A stretch of DNA of 64,000 bases from Flagellimonas pelagia (GCF_003584135.1 NZ_QXFI01000009.1:7501-71500); one strand, 5' to 3'. Counted from the stretch's first letter, positions 18,054-26,898 are shown. Made by a program: numbers and translations. Notes: a model not told the origin generated them from the sequence alone.

Positions 18054-19264
18054 TGACCTATAAGGAAACCTTGGACTGGATGTTTTCCCAGCTCCCCATG
18101 TACCAACAAAAAGGTATCGTAGCCCTGAATGCCAAATTGGATAATATCATCCACTTTTCCAGTTATTTGGGCAATCCGGAACAAAAATTCAAGAGCATAC
18201 ATGTGGCGGGCACCAACGGCAAGGGATCCAGTAGCCATATGATGGCCTCCATTCTTCAGGAAGCTGGTTACAAAGTAGGGCTCTACACATCGCCACATCT
18301 CAAGGATTTTAGGGAACGCATCAAGATCAATGGCCAAATGGTTGATAAAGGTTTTGTGAAGGATTTTATTGCCGAACACAAAACTTTTTTGGAATACCAC
18401 AAGCTTTCCTTTTTTGAAATGACGGTTGGGATGGCCTTTACTTATTTTGCCAAGGAGCAGGTAGATATTGTCGTTGTGGAAGTAGGATTGGGCGGTCGTC
18501 TCGATTCAACCAATATCATAACCCCAGAAGTATCCCTGATCACCAACATTGGGTTGGACCATACCCATATTTTGGGAGATACCCTCGAAAAAATTGCTCT
18601 GGAAAAAGCAGGGATTATCAAATCTGGAATTCCTGTAGTAATCAGTGAACGCCAACCCGAAACGGAGACCATCTTCACCTTGATTGCCCGACAGCTTCGG
18701 TCCAAAATTGTTTTTGCCGATACTTTGGGCCAATTGGAATATACCACTGATTTGTTGGGGGATTATCAACAGAACAATATGAGGGGTGTGGTAGCCACGA
18801 TTAAACAATTGGAACATTTTGATGTCCCCGAAAGGGCTATTTCGGAAGGACTGAAGAACGTCGTGGCGAACACAGGACTCATGGGAAGGTGGCAGATATT
18901 GCAACAAAATCCTTTGGTGGTCTGCGATACGGCACATAACAAAGAAGGTCTGCAATGGGTAATTTCGCAAATCGCTAAACAGCCGTTCGAGAAACTGCAT
19001 ATTGTGCTTGGATTTGTGAGTGATAAGGATGTAAAGGGTGTACTGGCTCTCTTTCCAAAGGATGCTCACTATTATTTTGTACGCCCAGACATCTCACGCG
19101 GGATGGATGTGGATATTTTGCAAAAATTGGCAGATAGTGAAGGATTGCTGGGAAAAACGTATAAATCCGTTAAAAAGGGTTTGAAAGAGGCCCTGGCCAA
19201 CGCGGCAAAAGATGATATGATCTATGTAGGGGGAAGTACCTTTGTAGTCGCCGAGGTGGTTTGA
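18053..19264 (+). CDS. folC: Folylpolyglutamate/dihydrofolate synthase
   Basis: A 403-residue Mur-ligase-family enzyme that adds glutamate to (dihydro)folates and may also make dihydrofolate from dihydropteroate. The ATP-binding loop is G-T-N-G-K-G-S-S-S-H (near residue 50); other motifs are E-V-G-L-G-G-R-L-D-S-T-N and the C-terminal C-D-T-A-H-N. The start is GTG, overlapping the TonB-like stop by one base (TAGTG), which supports translational coupling to the exbB operon. Its length is in the normal range. The convergent LytTR gene ends 11 bp downstream. Confidence 0.95.
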   Translation: MTYKETLDWMFSQLPMYQQKGIVALNAKLDNIIHFSSYLGNPEQKFKSIHVAGTNGKGSSSHMMASILQEAGYKVGLYTSPHLKDFRERIKINGQMVDKGFVKDFIAEHKTFLEYHKLSFFEMTVGMAFTYFAKEQVDIVVVEVGLGGRLDSTNIITPEVSLITNIGLDHTHILGDTLEKIALEKAGIIKSGIPVVISERQPETETIFTLIARQLRSKIVFADTLGQLEYTTDLLGDYQQNNMRGVVATIKQLEHFDVPERAISEGLKNVVANTGLMGRWQILQQNPLVVCDTAHNKEGLQWVISQIAKQPFEKLHIVLGFVSDKDVKGVLALFPKDAHYYFVRPDISRGMDVDILQKLADSEGLLGKTYKSVKKGLKEALANAAKDDMIYVGGSTFVVAEVV

Positions 19265-19275
19265 CCAAAGCTGTT

Positions 19276-20004
19276 TTACAGCCCTAACATGTGAAAAAAA
19301 CTGGATTTGTAGCTTTCTCCGATGGGAATCCTCACATCGTTGATGACAATCCGGTTGCGCTGTACTGTTCGGATGCAACTGATGTTCACCACAAACGATT
19401 TATGTACCCTTAAAAATTGATGGTTGGGGAGTTTGTCCAAAATTTCCTTGAAACTCATTAGGGTCAGAATGGCCTTATTGGTACCCGTAACATGGATTTT
19501 CAGATAATCCTTTAACCCCTGTATATATTCAATCTCGTCCAGATTTATTTTCACACTTTCATATTCCGCTTTCACAAAAATATATTTGGGCGTAGCGGTC
19601 GCTGCCTCCCCATGGGAAGGAAAAACATTGTCGTTCACAGTGTTTTTTTTATAGGCCATGACTTCCTTGGCGCGTGAAATGGCTTTTATGAAACGGTTGT
19701 ACGGAATGGGTTTTACCAAATAGTCTATGGCGTTCAGGTTGAAACCTTCCACGGCGTATTGTGAATAGGCCGTTGTAAAGATGAACATGGGAGTGTTGTC
19801 CAACGAAGTGATAAAATCGATACCGTTGATCTGTGGCATTTCAATATCACAGAAGATAAGGTCGATTTTTTTCTCCTTGATCACAGAAATGGCTTCCAAG
19901 GGATTGGTGAACGTGCCTTCCAATTCCACAAAATCCAATTTTTGGCAATAATCCATCAAAACATCGATTGCCAAAGGCTCGTCGTCAATAATGATACACT
20001 TCAT
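19276..20004 (-). CDS. LytTR-family response regulator
   Basis: A 242-residue regulator. The receiver domain has D7-D8, phosphoacceptor D53 (F-C-D-I-E-M-P-Q-I-N-G), T78 and K98 (L-V-K-P). After a linker with A-T-A-T-P, the LytTR DNA-binding domain runs from about 135 to 242 (I-E-Y-I-Q-G-L-K-D-Y-L-K-I and F-L-R-V-H-K-S-F-V-V-N). It lies 29 bp after its likely kinase gene. The same strand carries DUF4907 and kelch genes. Triple direct repeats at 22546-22594 upstream of that operon are candidate binding sites. Confidence 0.92.
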   Translation of the reverse strand: MKCIIIDDEPLAIDVLMDYCQKLDFVELEGTFTNPLEAISVIKEKKIDLIFCDIEMPQINGIDFITSLDNTPMFIFTTAYSQYAVEGFNLNAIDYLVKPIPYNRFIKAISRAKEVMAYKKNTVNDNVFPSHGEAATATPKYIFVKAEYESVKINLDEIEYIQGLKDYLKIHVTGTNKAILTLMSFKEILDKLPNHQFLRVHKSFVVNISCIRTVQRNRIVINDVRIPIGESYKSSFFHMLGL

Positions 20005-20033
20005 GGGGTCACTAGGTTAGTTGCTGCCTATTG

Positions 20034-21056
20034 TTACAAATTTAGGTTCAAATCTACCACATACGTTTCTCCGTTGTCCGTAATCTGTAGCTTGTGCGAG
20101 TCGGGATATAACAACCGTAAACGGTTTTTGATGTTCTCCAATCCCACACCCGAGTTTTTAGTTTGCTTTCTATGTGCTCCTATCTTGTTCTCTACCCGCA
20201 GGTAAATGTTCTTTTCACTGATCAACAGACCAATGTTCACATATGTTCTGCCTTTATAATCCGTGCCGTACTTGAATGCATTTTCGATAAAAGATATGAA
20301 AAGTAAGGGAGGAACTTCCTTTCCCCGCTCTTCACCGGAGATTTTTAACTTAACATTGGCACTATCCGAGAGCCTTAAGCGCTGCAATTGCACATAATTT
20401 TTGATGTATTCCAGTTCTTTCCCCAATTTCACTTTGTCTTTGTCCGCCTCATAGAGCATGTAACGCATCAATTCAGAAAGGGAAATAATGGCCTCTGAAG
20501 TATTGGACGATCCCTTTACGGACAATGAATAAATAGCGTTGAGGGAATTGAACAAAAAATGGGGATTCAATTGGGTCTTCAAAAACTGAAGCTCCGAACT
20601 TACCTTTTCATTTTCTACTTTTTTTCTAAGGTCTTCATTTTTGCGCCATTCCACATAAACCCTGAGTAGTGCGCTTATGAAAAAAGGGGTACTGAGATTC
20701 AACATCATGAATACCTGTCTGGTCCAGCCACCATCCCTGAAATCTTCATTTCTATTGAAACCTGGAGGCGGTTTGGGTTCAAATGAAAAGTTCATGTTTA
20801 TGACGACTCCTATTATGATGATAATGGCTACACATATTAGTATATAGGTCCACGTATTTTTTTTGAGCAGGAACTTGGGGACCAATAAAAAGTAATTAGA
20901 GTAGAACAGGATTATGGTAAGCAACAGCCGTACCGGAAGGTCTGGGGGAACCTGTCTTAATTGCAGAAAGAACGGATATAGAAAGAAGCCATAAAACAGG
21001 GCCCAAATGGAAAAATGGATAAGGAATACCTGTATGTGCTTTCGTTCAAGGGTCAT
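20034..21056 (-). CDS. LytS-like sensor histidine kinase
   Basis: A 340-residue kinase with four hydrophobic spans in residues 10-135 and a short linker. The His-kinase domain has its phosphoacceptor at H166 (Q-L-N-P-H-F-L-F-N-S-L-N-A-I). The ATPase domain has F-I-E-N-A-F-K-Y-G as N box; the G box is short (N-S-G-V-G-L-E-N-I). There is no large periplasmic sensor, so the signal is probably sensed in the membrane. It is transcribed with the LytTR regulator downstream and a DUF4907 gene 9 bp upstream. Confidence 0.9.
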   Translation of the reverse strand: MTLERKHIQVFLIHFSIWALFYGFFLYPFFLQLRQVPPDLPVRLLLTIILFYSNYFLLVPKFLLKKNTWTYILICVAIIIIIGVVINMNFSFEPKPPPGFNRNEDFRDGGWTRQVFMMLNLSTPFFISALLRVYVEWRKNEDLRKKVENEKVSSELQFLKTQLNPHFLFNSLNAIYSLSVKGSSNTSEAIISLSELMRYMLYEADKDKVKLGKELEYIKNYVQLQRLRLSDSANVKLKISGEERGKEVPPLLFISFIENAFKYGTDYKGRTYVNIGLLISEKNIYLRVENKIGAHRKQTKNSGVGLENIKNRLRLLYPDSHKLQITDNGETYVVDLNLNL

Positions 21057-21065
21057 GGGTGGGTG

Positions 21066-21404
21066 TTATTGACCTGAAAATACAATTTCCAATTCTTTGA
21101 GTTCATCAACGGAAACCTGTGGACTGGTTCGGTCTTGGATTTTTTTGATGACTAAATTGGCTACTTTTCGGGCATCTTTTGCAGATTGAAAAGGTTGGTT
21201 TCCACGGACTGCGGGGATAAATTCCTGTTGCACCAATAGCTTTTCACCACTGAAGATTTGATAACCATAGCCATTATGTACTTTGATGACCTCTTTCCTC
21301 AGTATGGGTTCCTGTATTTTCTCGTCAAATGAAAAGTGGGTCACTCCATATAAGAACAGACCAAGTATGAGGATCGGTGCAACAATTTTTGTGATGTTCT
21401 TCAT
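21066..21404 (-). CDS. DUF4907 family protein
   Basis: A 112-residue protein with an N-terminal membrane anchor or uncleaved signal (about residues 7-25), then a conserved small domain: V-H-N-G-Y-G-Y-Q-I-F, Q-E-F-I-P-A-V-R-G-N-Q-P-F and A-N-L-V-I-K-K-I. These match my memory of DUF4907, a family found beside kelch and DUF4270 genes in Flavobacteriia. Function unknown. It lies between the kelch gene and the kinase, so it may be a periplasmic accessory of the sensor. Confidence 0.75.
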   Translation of the reverse strand: MKNITKIVAPILILGLFLYGVTHFSFDEKIQEPILRKEVIKVHNGYGYQIFSGEKLLVQQEFIPAVRGNQPFQSAKDARKVANLVIKKIQDRTSPQVSVDELKELEIVFSGQ

Positions 21405-21489
21405 GACATGTCCCTTTACCTTTAACTGGAAGGGACCAAGGTTTTACCCCTGGCCCCGTAACACAAACTAAAACTGACTAGTTAAAAAA

Positions 21490-22494
21490 TTAATCTTCGT
21501 CATCATATTCATCAAAGGGGAAGAACTCGTCCAGATCATCCAGATAAAGGGTTCCTGTACGGCCCATACCAATAAAGGCCCTTGATGAATTTGAGAATGC
21601 AATTGCGTCTTGTCTGGTGGTGCCTTCAAAACTTGTCTTCTGTTCCCAAGTATCGGAGGATGGGTCGTATTCCCAAACCGTGTTGGTGGCACCGGATTGT
21701 TCTCCGCAGGCAATGTATCCGTATCCGTTGAGTTCAAATCCCACGGCATTGCTTCGGGCAACATCATAGTCATCTTCCTCATCGAGATCCAATTTTTTGG
21801 TCCAGCTTTCGGTAGTAGGGTCAAAGGCCCAAAAATCATCCAAATAAACCCCATTGGAAACCCCGGTCCCCAAATAGACCAATCCGTTTATGGTAAAAGT
21901 GGTGGCGGACCTTCTCTTGTTTCCGCCAAAACCTTCCAATTCGGTCCAAGTGTCGGCAGTGGGATCGTATTTCCAAAAATCCTTTAGATCATTTTCGCCA
22001 TCATACCCAGTTCCAAAATATCCATAACCATTGGCGCCAAAGGCTACGGCACTTCTTCTTTTGGTATCGGGTAACGAGGCGATGGGTGACCAACCATTAC
22101 TGGAAGGATCGTAGGCATAGAAATCACTTAATTCGTCCACTCCATCATAACCTGATCCAATATAACCCGTACCGTTGATTTGGAATCCGACTGCAGCATT
22201 TCTGGGCACTCCGGGAAAATCAGCTTTTTGAGACCAGTAATCCCCTTCCATATTGTAGGACCAAAAAGACTTCAAATAGTCATCACCGTCATAACCTACT
22301 CCCATATACCCAATATTGTCGATTACAAAACCGGATACACTGCTCCTAGGACTTCCATCAAAAACGGAGCGGTCCACCCAGTTTCCTAGATCTTCATCAT
22401 CGTCATCGTTGGAACAACTATAAAAGGAAAGAATGGATAGCGCAAAAAGGAAAACCGGTTTGTAAAACTGTACTGCTTTTTTCATGCCTGTCAT
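21490..22494 (-). CDS. Kelch-repeat beta-propeller lipoprotein
   Basis: A 334-residue protein with a signal and lipobox (S-I-L-S-F-Y-S-C). The body is made of about six kelch blades of 46-50 residues with the pattern R-x2-A-V-x-F-x2-N-G-x-G-Y-x-G-x-G-Y-D-G, then L-x-D-F-W-x-Y-D-P-x2-D-x-W. It ends in a very acidic tail (D-E-Y-D-D-E-D). Exported kelch propellers usually bind proteins or glycans. It is the first gene of the minus-strand set with DUF4907, kinase and LytTR regulator, and is divergent from DUF4270. Its promoter region contains three 21-bp-spaced repeats. Confidence 0.87.
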   Translation of the reverse strand: MTGMKKAVQFYKPVFLFALSILSFYSCSNDDDDEDLGNWVDRSVFDGSPRSSVSGFVIDNIGYMGVGYDGDDYLKSFWSYNMEGDYWSQKADFPGVPRNAAVGFQINGTGYIGSGYDGVDELSDFYAYDPSSNGWSPIASLPDTKRRSAVAFGANGYGYFGTGYDGENDLKDFWKYDPTADTWTELEGFGGNKRRSATTFTINGLVYLGTGVSNGVYLDDFWAFDPTTESWTKKLDLDEEDDYDVARSNAVGFELNGYGYIACGEQSGATNTVWEYDPSSDTWEQKTSFEGTTRQDAIAFSNSSRAFIGMGRTGTLYLDDLDEFFPFDEYDDED

Positions 22495-22545
22495 TTAATT
22501 TTTTGCCAAAGGTAATTTTGAACGGGTAGGGGTTGAAAGGGAATA

Positions 22546-22594
22546 TATGAAGTCCATGATTTAACGTATGAACTTGGGGAAATGATCTATGAAC
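22546..22594 (+). promoter_or_regulatory. Three direct repeats at 21-bp spacing (candidate LytTR operator)
   Basis: TATGAAG at 22546-22552, then TATGAAC at 22567-22573 and 22588-22594, each exactly 21 bp from the last. They lie in the divergent control region between the kelch operon, which includes a LytTR regulator, and the DUF4270/barrel operon. The spacing matches known LytTR direct-repeat sites. The rest of the 214-bp gap 22495-22708 has no gene and no clear consensus promoter. Confidence 0.5.
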
Positions 22595-22708
22595 GGGTCA
22601 TGGGGTTTGGTCGTGAAATTTGTCGGCTTTGTCCTAAAACTACAGGGGTTGGTCTATCGACATTTTAAGGGGTTTACATTGCATCTACTTTAGCGACAAA
22701 TAAAAATT

Positions 22709-24040
22709 ATGGGAAGATTTTTAGGGCTTACGATCACCGTTATGTTGTTGGTGGTGTCTTGCAGTTCGGATAACCTCAACACCTCCGATTTTTTGGCGGG
22801 CGAAGCGTTTACAGACAGTAATCTAAGGGTGGTCCTGGTGGATACCCTGACTGTGGAGACCTCCACTATGAAATTTGATAGTATTGTTACCAGCGAATCG
22901 ACTAGGATTTTGGTCGGAAAATATACCGATCCTGTGTTCGGGACCATCAAAACCTCTAGTTATATGGGGATGCTGCCCTCTTCTTACAGCATAGATTCCG
23001 AAGCGGAGTACGACAGTATAGCCTTATACCTGAAACTGGATTCTTATTACTACAATGATACCCTCCAGACCAATACCATCAAGGTAAAACGACTGAGCAA
23101 AACCCTCAAACCCAAAGAGGACGATTACATTTACAATACCGATGTTGCAGAATATTTTGAGGATGATCTTGCGGTTTTTGCTTATACCCCACGTCCTTCG
23201 GCTTCCGATACTTTGGAGATACGGCTGGTGGATGAATTGGGCACCGATCTATTTACCAAGTTTCAGGAAAAGGAAATTACCTCTTCGGATCAATTTAAGG
23301 ATTATTTTAGGGGGATAGCCTTGCTTCCGGGAGATGATGACAATGGTTCCGTGATTGGATTTTCAAAAACTTCCGGAGCCAGTTATATCCGGATATATTT
23401 TAGCACTGCCGAAGAGGATGAACGTGTGCAGGATTATTTGGATATCAATTTGGATGCTTCTTCAGATCCTACGCCCTTTTTTAACCAAATACTCGCTGAA
23501 AATCCCATTGCCCCCCTTCAAACCTTAACAGACAAAGAAATCAATTTGAGCAGCGCAGATGCGGATAATTTGAGTTTTGTGCAATCTGGTATCGGAATCA
23601 CGACCCGTGTTCAGATTCCCTACCTAAAAACCTTATATGACATCAAAGGGCAGGGAACTCTTTTGGATGCCGTGCTCAAGATAAAACCTGCAACGGGTAC
23701 TTTTGACGACAATTTGATCCTGCGCGATACCTTATCGGTTTTTATTGTGGATCAGAACAATGACCTTACTTCCCAATTGTTGATAGGGGATTCTTCTCCG
23801 GTCTATGGTATTCTGAATCGGGATAACGAGGAATTCAACAACATCTACTACGAGATTTCTTTGGGCAGTTATTTGGAGGAATTGCTCACTACGGATAGGG
23901 ACACCGAAGATGCCCTTATTCTTTTACCGGCTAATTACAACTCTACGGTGGACCGCTTTGTGCTCACTGGTATGGATGGCTCTGAATATAGCACGGTGTT
24001 GGAACTTATATATGCAATTTATGACGAAGATGATGAATAG
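22709..24040 (+). CDS. DUF4270 family lipoprotein
   Basis: A 443-residue lipoprotein with a clear lipobox (M-L-L-V-V-S-C, Cys17). The body is beta-rich with DUF4270-like features: an early V-D-T-L-T-V-E-T-S-T-M, G-x-Y-x-D-P-V-F-G, and S-I-A-L-Y-L-K-L-D-type strands. DUF4270 proteins are Bacteroidota-specific and uncharacterised. Its last codons overlap the start of the downstream barrel gene, so the two are translationally coupled and probably act together at the outer membrane. Confidence 0.85.
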   Translation: MGRFLGLTITVMLLVVSCSSDNLNTSDFLAGEAFTDSNLRVVLVDTLTVETSTMKFDSIVTSESTRILVGKYTDPVFGTIKTSSYMGMLPSSYSIDSEAEYDSIALYLKLDSYYYNDTLQTNTIKVKRLSKTLKPKEDDYIYNTDVAEYFEDDLAVFAYTPRPSASDTLEIRLVDELGTDLFTKFQEKEITSSDQFKDYFRGIALLPGDDDNGSVIGFSKTSGASYIRIYFSTAEEDERVQDYLDINLDASSDPTPFFNQILAENPIAPLQTLTDKEINLSSADADNLSFVQSGIGITTRVQIPYLKTLYDIKGQGTLLDAVLKIKPATGTFDDNLILRDTLSVFIVDQNNDLTSQLLIGDSSPVYGILNRDNEEFNNIYYEISLGSYLEELLTTDRDTEDALILLPANYNSTVDRFVLTGMDGSEYSTVLELIYAIYDEDDE

Positions 24041-25274
24041 AATTTTACCCATACTATGCGTAATCCTGGTACATACCTTGGCCATGTCACAATCCGAAGG
24101 ATTGACCAGTTCCCCATATTCCCTTTACGGGTTGGGGGTGATCAACCAGACCAGTATAGGGAAGACGAACAGTATGGGGTATTCCGGTATTGGATTAAAA
24201 TCGGATACCGATATAAACAACCTGAACCCTTCCAACTATTCCCTGGTCCCTAAGAACTCGTTTTTTTATGATATCGGTGTGGTGGGCGAATTCAATAACT
24301 ATAGTAACAGGGGTGACAATGAGGCAAAAACCACACTGAACTTCTCCAACTTGGCCTTTGCCTTTCGGGTGGCCGATCGGTTGGGTGCGGGGGTAACCTT
24401 GGTTCCCTATAGTGATGTGGGATATACACTATTGGGTCTGGTGAGCAATATTGAGGGTTCCAACGAAACTTTTGAAAGCAACGTGTCCGGTTTGGGAGGG
24501 CTCAATGACCTTAGTCTTAACCTAGGATATGGTATTACAGATCATCTTCGGGTAGGGGCCAGGGCATCCTTTCTTTTTGGGAATATTGAGGAGACAGAAG
24601 CCTTTGTGATAAGCAATAGCTATTTCTCGCTAAGTGAGACCACCTATTATAGTGGATTGCGATTGGGACTGGGCATGCAATATGATATTACGGATACATT
24701 TACTTTTGGAAGCACGGTACAACTCCCGGTGAGCCTTACCGGACATCTGACACGCTCGGTGTACAAAACTTTGGATGGTACAGAAGTTATTGTGGAAGAT
24801 GAGGAAGCGGATAATGTATCCGATTTTAAGTTGCCGTTGGAGTTGGGGTTCGGTTTTAGTGCCAAGATCAAGGAGTCACTGACATTGACGGCAGATTATA
24901 AGAGAAATCTGTGGGATGCTACCAATCAATCTGAAAGTATCGGGACCTATTCGGACCAAGATATCTACGCTTTTGGATTGGAATTTCAGAGAGATCCCAA
25001 AGGATTTAAATATGGGCAGCGAATCCGTTATCGGGCCGGTTTTAACTATGACAATGGGTATTTGGCCATCAACGATAACAAAATTGATGGTTATACGATA
25101 ACGGCCGGTATCGGTTTTCCCGTTGGCTTTGCCACCAATTCTGTGATTAATCTATCCTATGCATATGGATCAAAAGGGCAGATACAGAATATTTTGGTGA
25201 AGGAAAATTACCATACGATCACCCTTAATTTTAGCTTGGAAGACCTTTGGTTCAGGAAAAGAGTGATCGATTAA
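24033..25274 (+). CDS. Outer-membrane beta-barrel protein
   Basis: A 413-residue protein from the ATG at 24033; the frame stays open upstream, but only this start gives a signal peptide (M-N-R-I-L-P-I-L-C-V-I-L, cleavage near A-M-S-Q). After S-P-Y-S-L-Y-G-L-G the sequence alternates glycine-rich and aromatic strands across its length, typical of FadL/PorV-like barrels. The start overlaps the DUF4270 stop by 8 bp. It is probably an outer-membrane partner of the DUF4270 lipoprotein; cargo or substrate is unknown. Confidence 0.8.
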   Translation: MNRILPILCVILVHTLAMSQSEGLTSSPYSLYGLGVINQTSIGKTNSMGYSGIGLKSDTDINNLNPSNYSLVPKNSFFYDIGVVGEFNNYSNRGDNEAKTTLNFSNLAFAFRVADRLGAGVTLVPYSDVGYTLLGLVSNIEGSNETFESNVSGLGGLNDLSLNLGYGITDHLRVGARASFLFGNIEETEAFVISNSYFSLSETTYYSGLRLGLGMQYDITDTFTFGSTVQLPVSLTGHLTRSVYKTLDGTEVIVEDEEADNVSDFKLPLELGFGFSAKIKESLTLTADYKRNLWDATNQSESIGTYSDQDIYAFGLEFQRDPKGFKYGQRIRYRAGFNYDNGYLAINDNKIDGYTITAGIGFPVGFATNSVINLSYAYGSKGQIQNILVKENYHTITLNFSLEDLWFRKRVID

Positions 25275-25341
25275 CATGGCGTTCGTTTTTATGTGCAATG
25301 GCAGAAAAAAATAAATTATCTCTTTTTTGATTTTTTCTTTT

Positions 25342-25369
25342 TTGGAATTCAAAAACTATTTTATATTTG
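25342..25369 (+). promoter_or_regulatory. Promoter of tRNA-Val
   Basis: TTG (25342-25344), 17 bp, then TATATTTG (25362-25369), an exact match to the Bacteroidota consensus TTG-N17..23-TAnnTTTG. It lies 23 bp before the tRNA. Confidence 0.75.
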
Positions 25370-25392
25370 CACTCCCATTCGAGAAAATGAAT

Positions 25393-25467
25393 GGGCGCTT
25401 AGCTCAGTTGGTTCAGAGCACCTCGTTTACACCGAGGGGGTCGGGGGTTCGAATCCCTCAGCGCCCA
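25393..25467 (+). tRNA. tRNA-Val (anticodon TAC)
   Basis: A 75-nt cloverleaf with acceptor GGGCGCT/AGCGCCC, D arm AGCTCAGTTGGT, anticodon stem CCTCG/CGAGG with loop TTTACAC (anticodon TAC), and T loop GGTTCGAATCC. CCA is not encoded. It is flanked by a consensus promoter and a perfect terminator, so it is an independent transcription unit. Confidence 0.96.
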
Positions 25468-25474
25468 CAACAGA

Positions 25475-25510
25475 AAAAAGCGGTCATATCTTAAGATATG
25501 ACCGCTTTTT
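25475..25510. terminator. Bidirectional terminator between tRNA-Val and S41 peptidase
   Basis: A perfect 36-bp palindrome: arm AAAAAGCGGTCATATC, centre TTAA, then the exact reverse complement ending in TTTTT. A and T runs on both sides serve the tRNA (plus) and the convergent peptidase gene (minus), whose stop is 3 bp away. Confidence 0.85.
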
Positions 25511-25512
25511 AT

Positions 25513-26898
25513 TTATGGTTTTCCATCTATTTTTTTGAGTAATCCTTCCAATATTTCGTCAGTTTCGTCCAGTAAATGATCCTTTATAAAAATATCGGGA
25601 ACAACCCCCTCCTCCTTGGTGCTTCCATTGACCCGCACGATATATCCTTTGGAAACAGTAACGGGAATTCCTGTATTTGGGAGTAAATATTGAAATATTG
25701 ACGCATACAGGGAAGGGTAATCACCGGTTTCTTCCCCGACAATGGCACCAAAGTCATAGTCCTGTATCTGGGCGGCAGTTACGGCCGATTGCGAGTGCGA
25801 TTGCCTGTTGACCAAAGCATATACTTTGCCTGCAAATCGTTTTTGTTCAGGTTGGGGTAGATATGCCTCAAAATCGTAGGTATATATTTCACCATCTTCA
25901 TGCTTCAGTACATTTTGCCAGTATACGGAGGTGGTGTCGTTATGCTTTCTGGTGTGCTCTTTCAAAAATTTACTGGTTTTTAGGGCGAAATTGGAGTTCC
26001 ATTTAAATGGCTTGTCGGCAAAATAAGAAACTAGGTAATCGCTGAAGGAATCATCTCCTCCAGCATTGTTTCTGAGGTCAATGATCAGGTTTTTACAGTA
26101 ATGCTCTTTTATTTTTACAAAAGAGGAATCTATAAACGCTTGGTATTTGATCTCATCGCCCGAAAAATTCCCTGGATTTAAATAAGCTGTCGGACCATAG
26201 AACTTTAAAATTTTTTCGGCATTGAGTACTTCGGTGCGTCTTGCTTCGAAACCTTCAATGACGTCAACCGCTTTAATGGTGTGTTTTTTGACCACTCCAT
26301 CCGAAAGTATTTCAATCTCAAAATCATTCTGTTTTCCAAAAACTAGCCAATATAGTCGTGGAAATGAATAGAGTTCTATTTTGGCATGTTTGAAATACTG
26401 GCGCTCAGCCGAAATTTGTGGATATATCTTAGCGAGAATCTCAGTCATGGATGCTCCGTTTATACCTAGAATCTCTGAACCTGCATGTATACCGGTATCT
26501 TCGGACCAATTCTTTCTTATGAATGACCGGTTATTTTCAAAGGCGATTTCCAAAGGGAAAAGGGTCCCCCCTGCATATGCGTATTCGGCATATGATTGTC
26601 CAGGGAAACTGATTTCGGTATGACCGTTGTTGACCATAGATATCAATTGCTGGAAAAGGACCGTGGCATCAAGCAAATTCAACGATTCCTTGGTTATGGA
26701 GTTTTGGACTCTTTCATAAGCCAAATCAAAATCTTGTTTTGTTACATACGCATACAGGCTATAGTGTGCATCTTCTAAGGATTCATAAAGGTATTTTAAA
26801 TCTTCACGAACCGCTTCCTTTGTGAATTTGGTGGCTGATTGCCCAAAGATATGAAGGGATGACAGGGCAAGAATACTGGTAAGGATGGCATTTTTCAT
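25513..26898 (-). CDS. S41 family peptidase (secreted)
   Basis: A 461-residue protein from the ATG at 26898; a TTG six codons upstream is less likely because the signal peptide starts at M-K-N-A-I-L-T-S. It has an N-terminal helical domain, a PDZ-like segment (I-L-G-I-N-G-A-S-M-T) and the S41 core: N-L-I-I-D-L-R-N-N-A-G-G, then N-R-Q-S-H-S-Q-S-A-V with the probable Ser nucleophile, and I-V-G-E-E-T-G-D. The Lys of CtpA-type Ser/Lys dyads is not evident there, while a His is present at N-N-G-H-T, so a tetrad-type mechanism is possible. Monocistronic. The 242 bp upstream (26917-27158) show nothing recognisable. Confidence 0.82.
   Translation of the reverse strand: MKNAILTSILALSSLHIFGQSATKFTKEAVREDLKYLYESLEDAHYSLYAYVTKQDFDLAYERVQNSITKESLNLLDATVLFQQLISMVNNGHTEISFPGQSYAEYAYAGGTLFPLEIAFENNRSFIRKNWSEDTGIHAGSEILGINGASMTEILAKIYPQISAERQYFKHAKIELYSFPRLYWLVFGKQNDFEIEILSDGVVKKHTIKAVDVIEGFEARRTEVLNAEKILKFYGPTAYLNPGNFSGDEIKYQAFIDSSFVKIKEHYCKNLIIDLRNNAGGDDSFSDYLVSYFADKPFKWNSNFALKTSKFLKEHTRKHNDTTSVYWQNVLKHEDGEIYTYDFEAYLPQPEQKRFAGKVYALVNRQSHSQSAVTAAQIQDYDFGAIVGEETGDYPSLYASIFQYLLPNTGIPVTVSKGYIVRVNGSTKEEGVVPDIFIKDHLLDETDEILEGLLKKIDGKP

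Noticed and set aside
19266-19282. Small stem GCTGT/ACAGC between folC and the LytTR gene as terminator
   Set aside because: The stem is only 5 bp, overlaps the stop codon and has no T run.
25393-25467. tRNA-Val as a possible integration site
   Set aside because: No integrase, no direct repeat of the tRNA end and no foreign-looking cargo nearby; the same holds for the tRNA at 39186.
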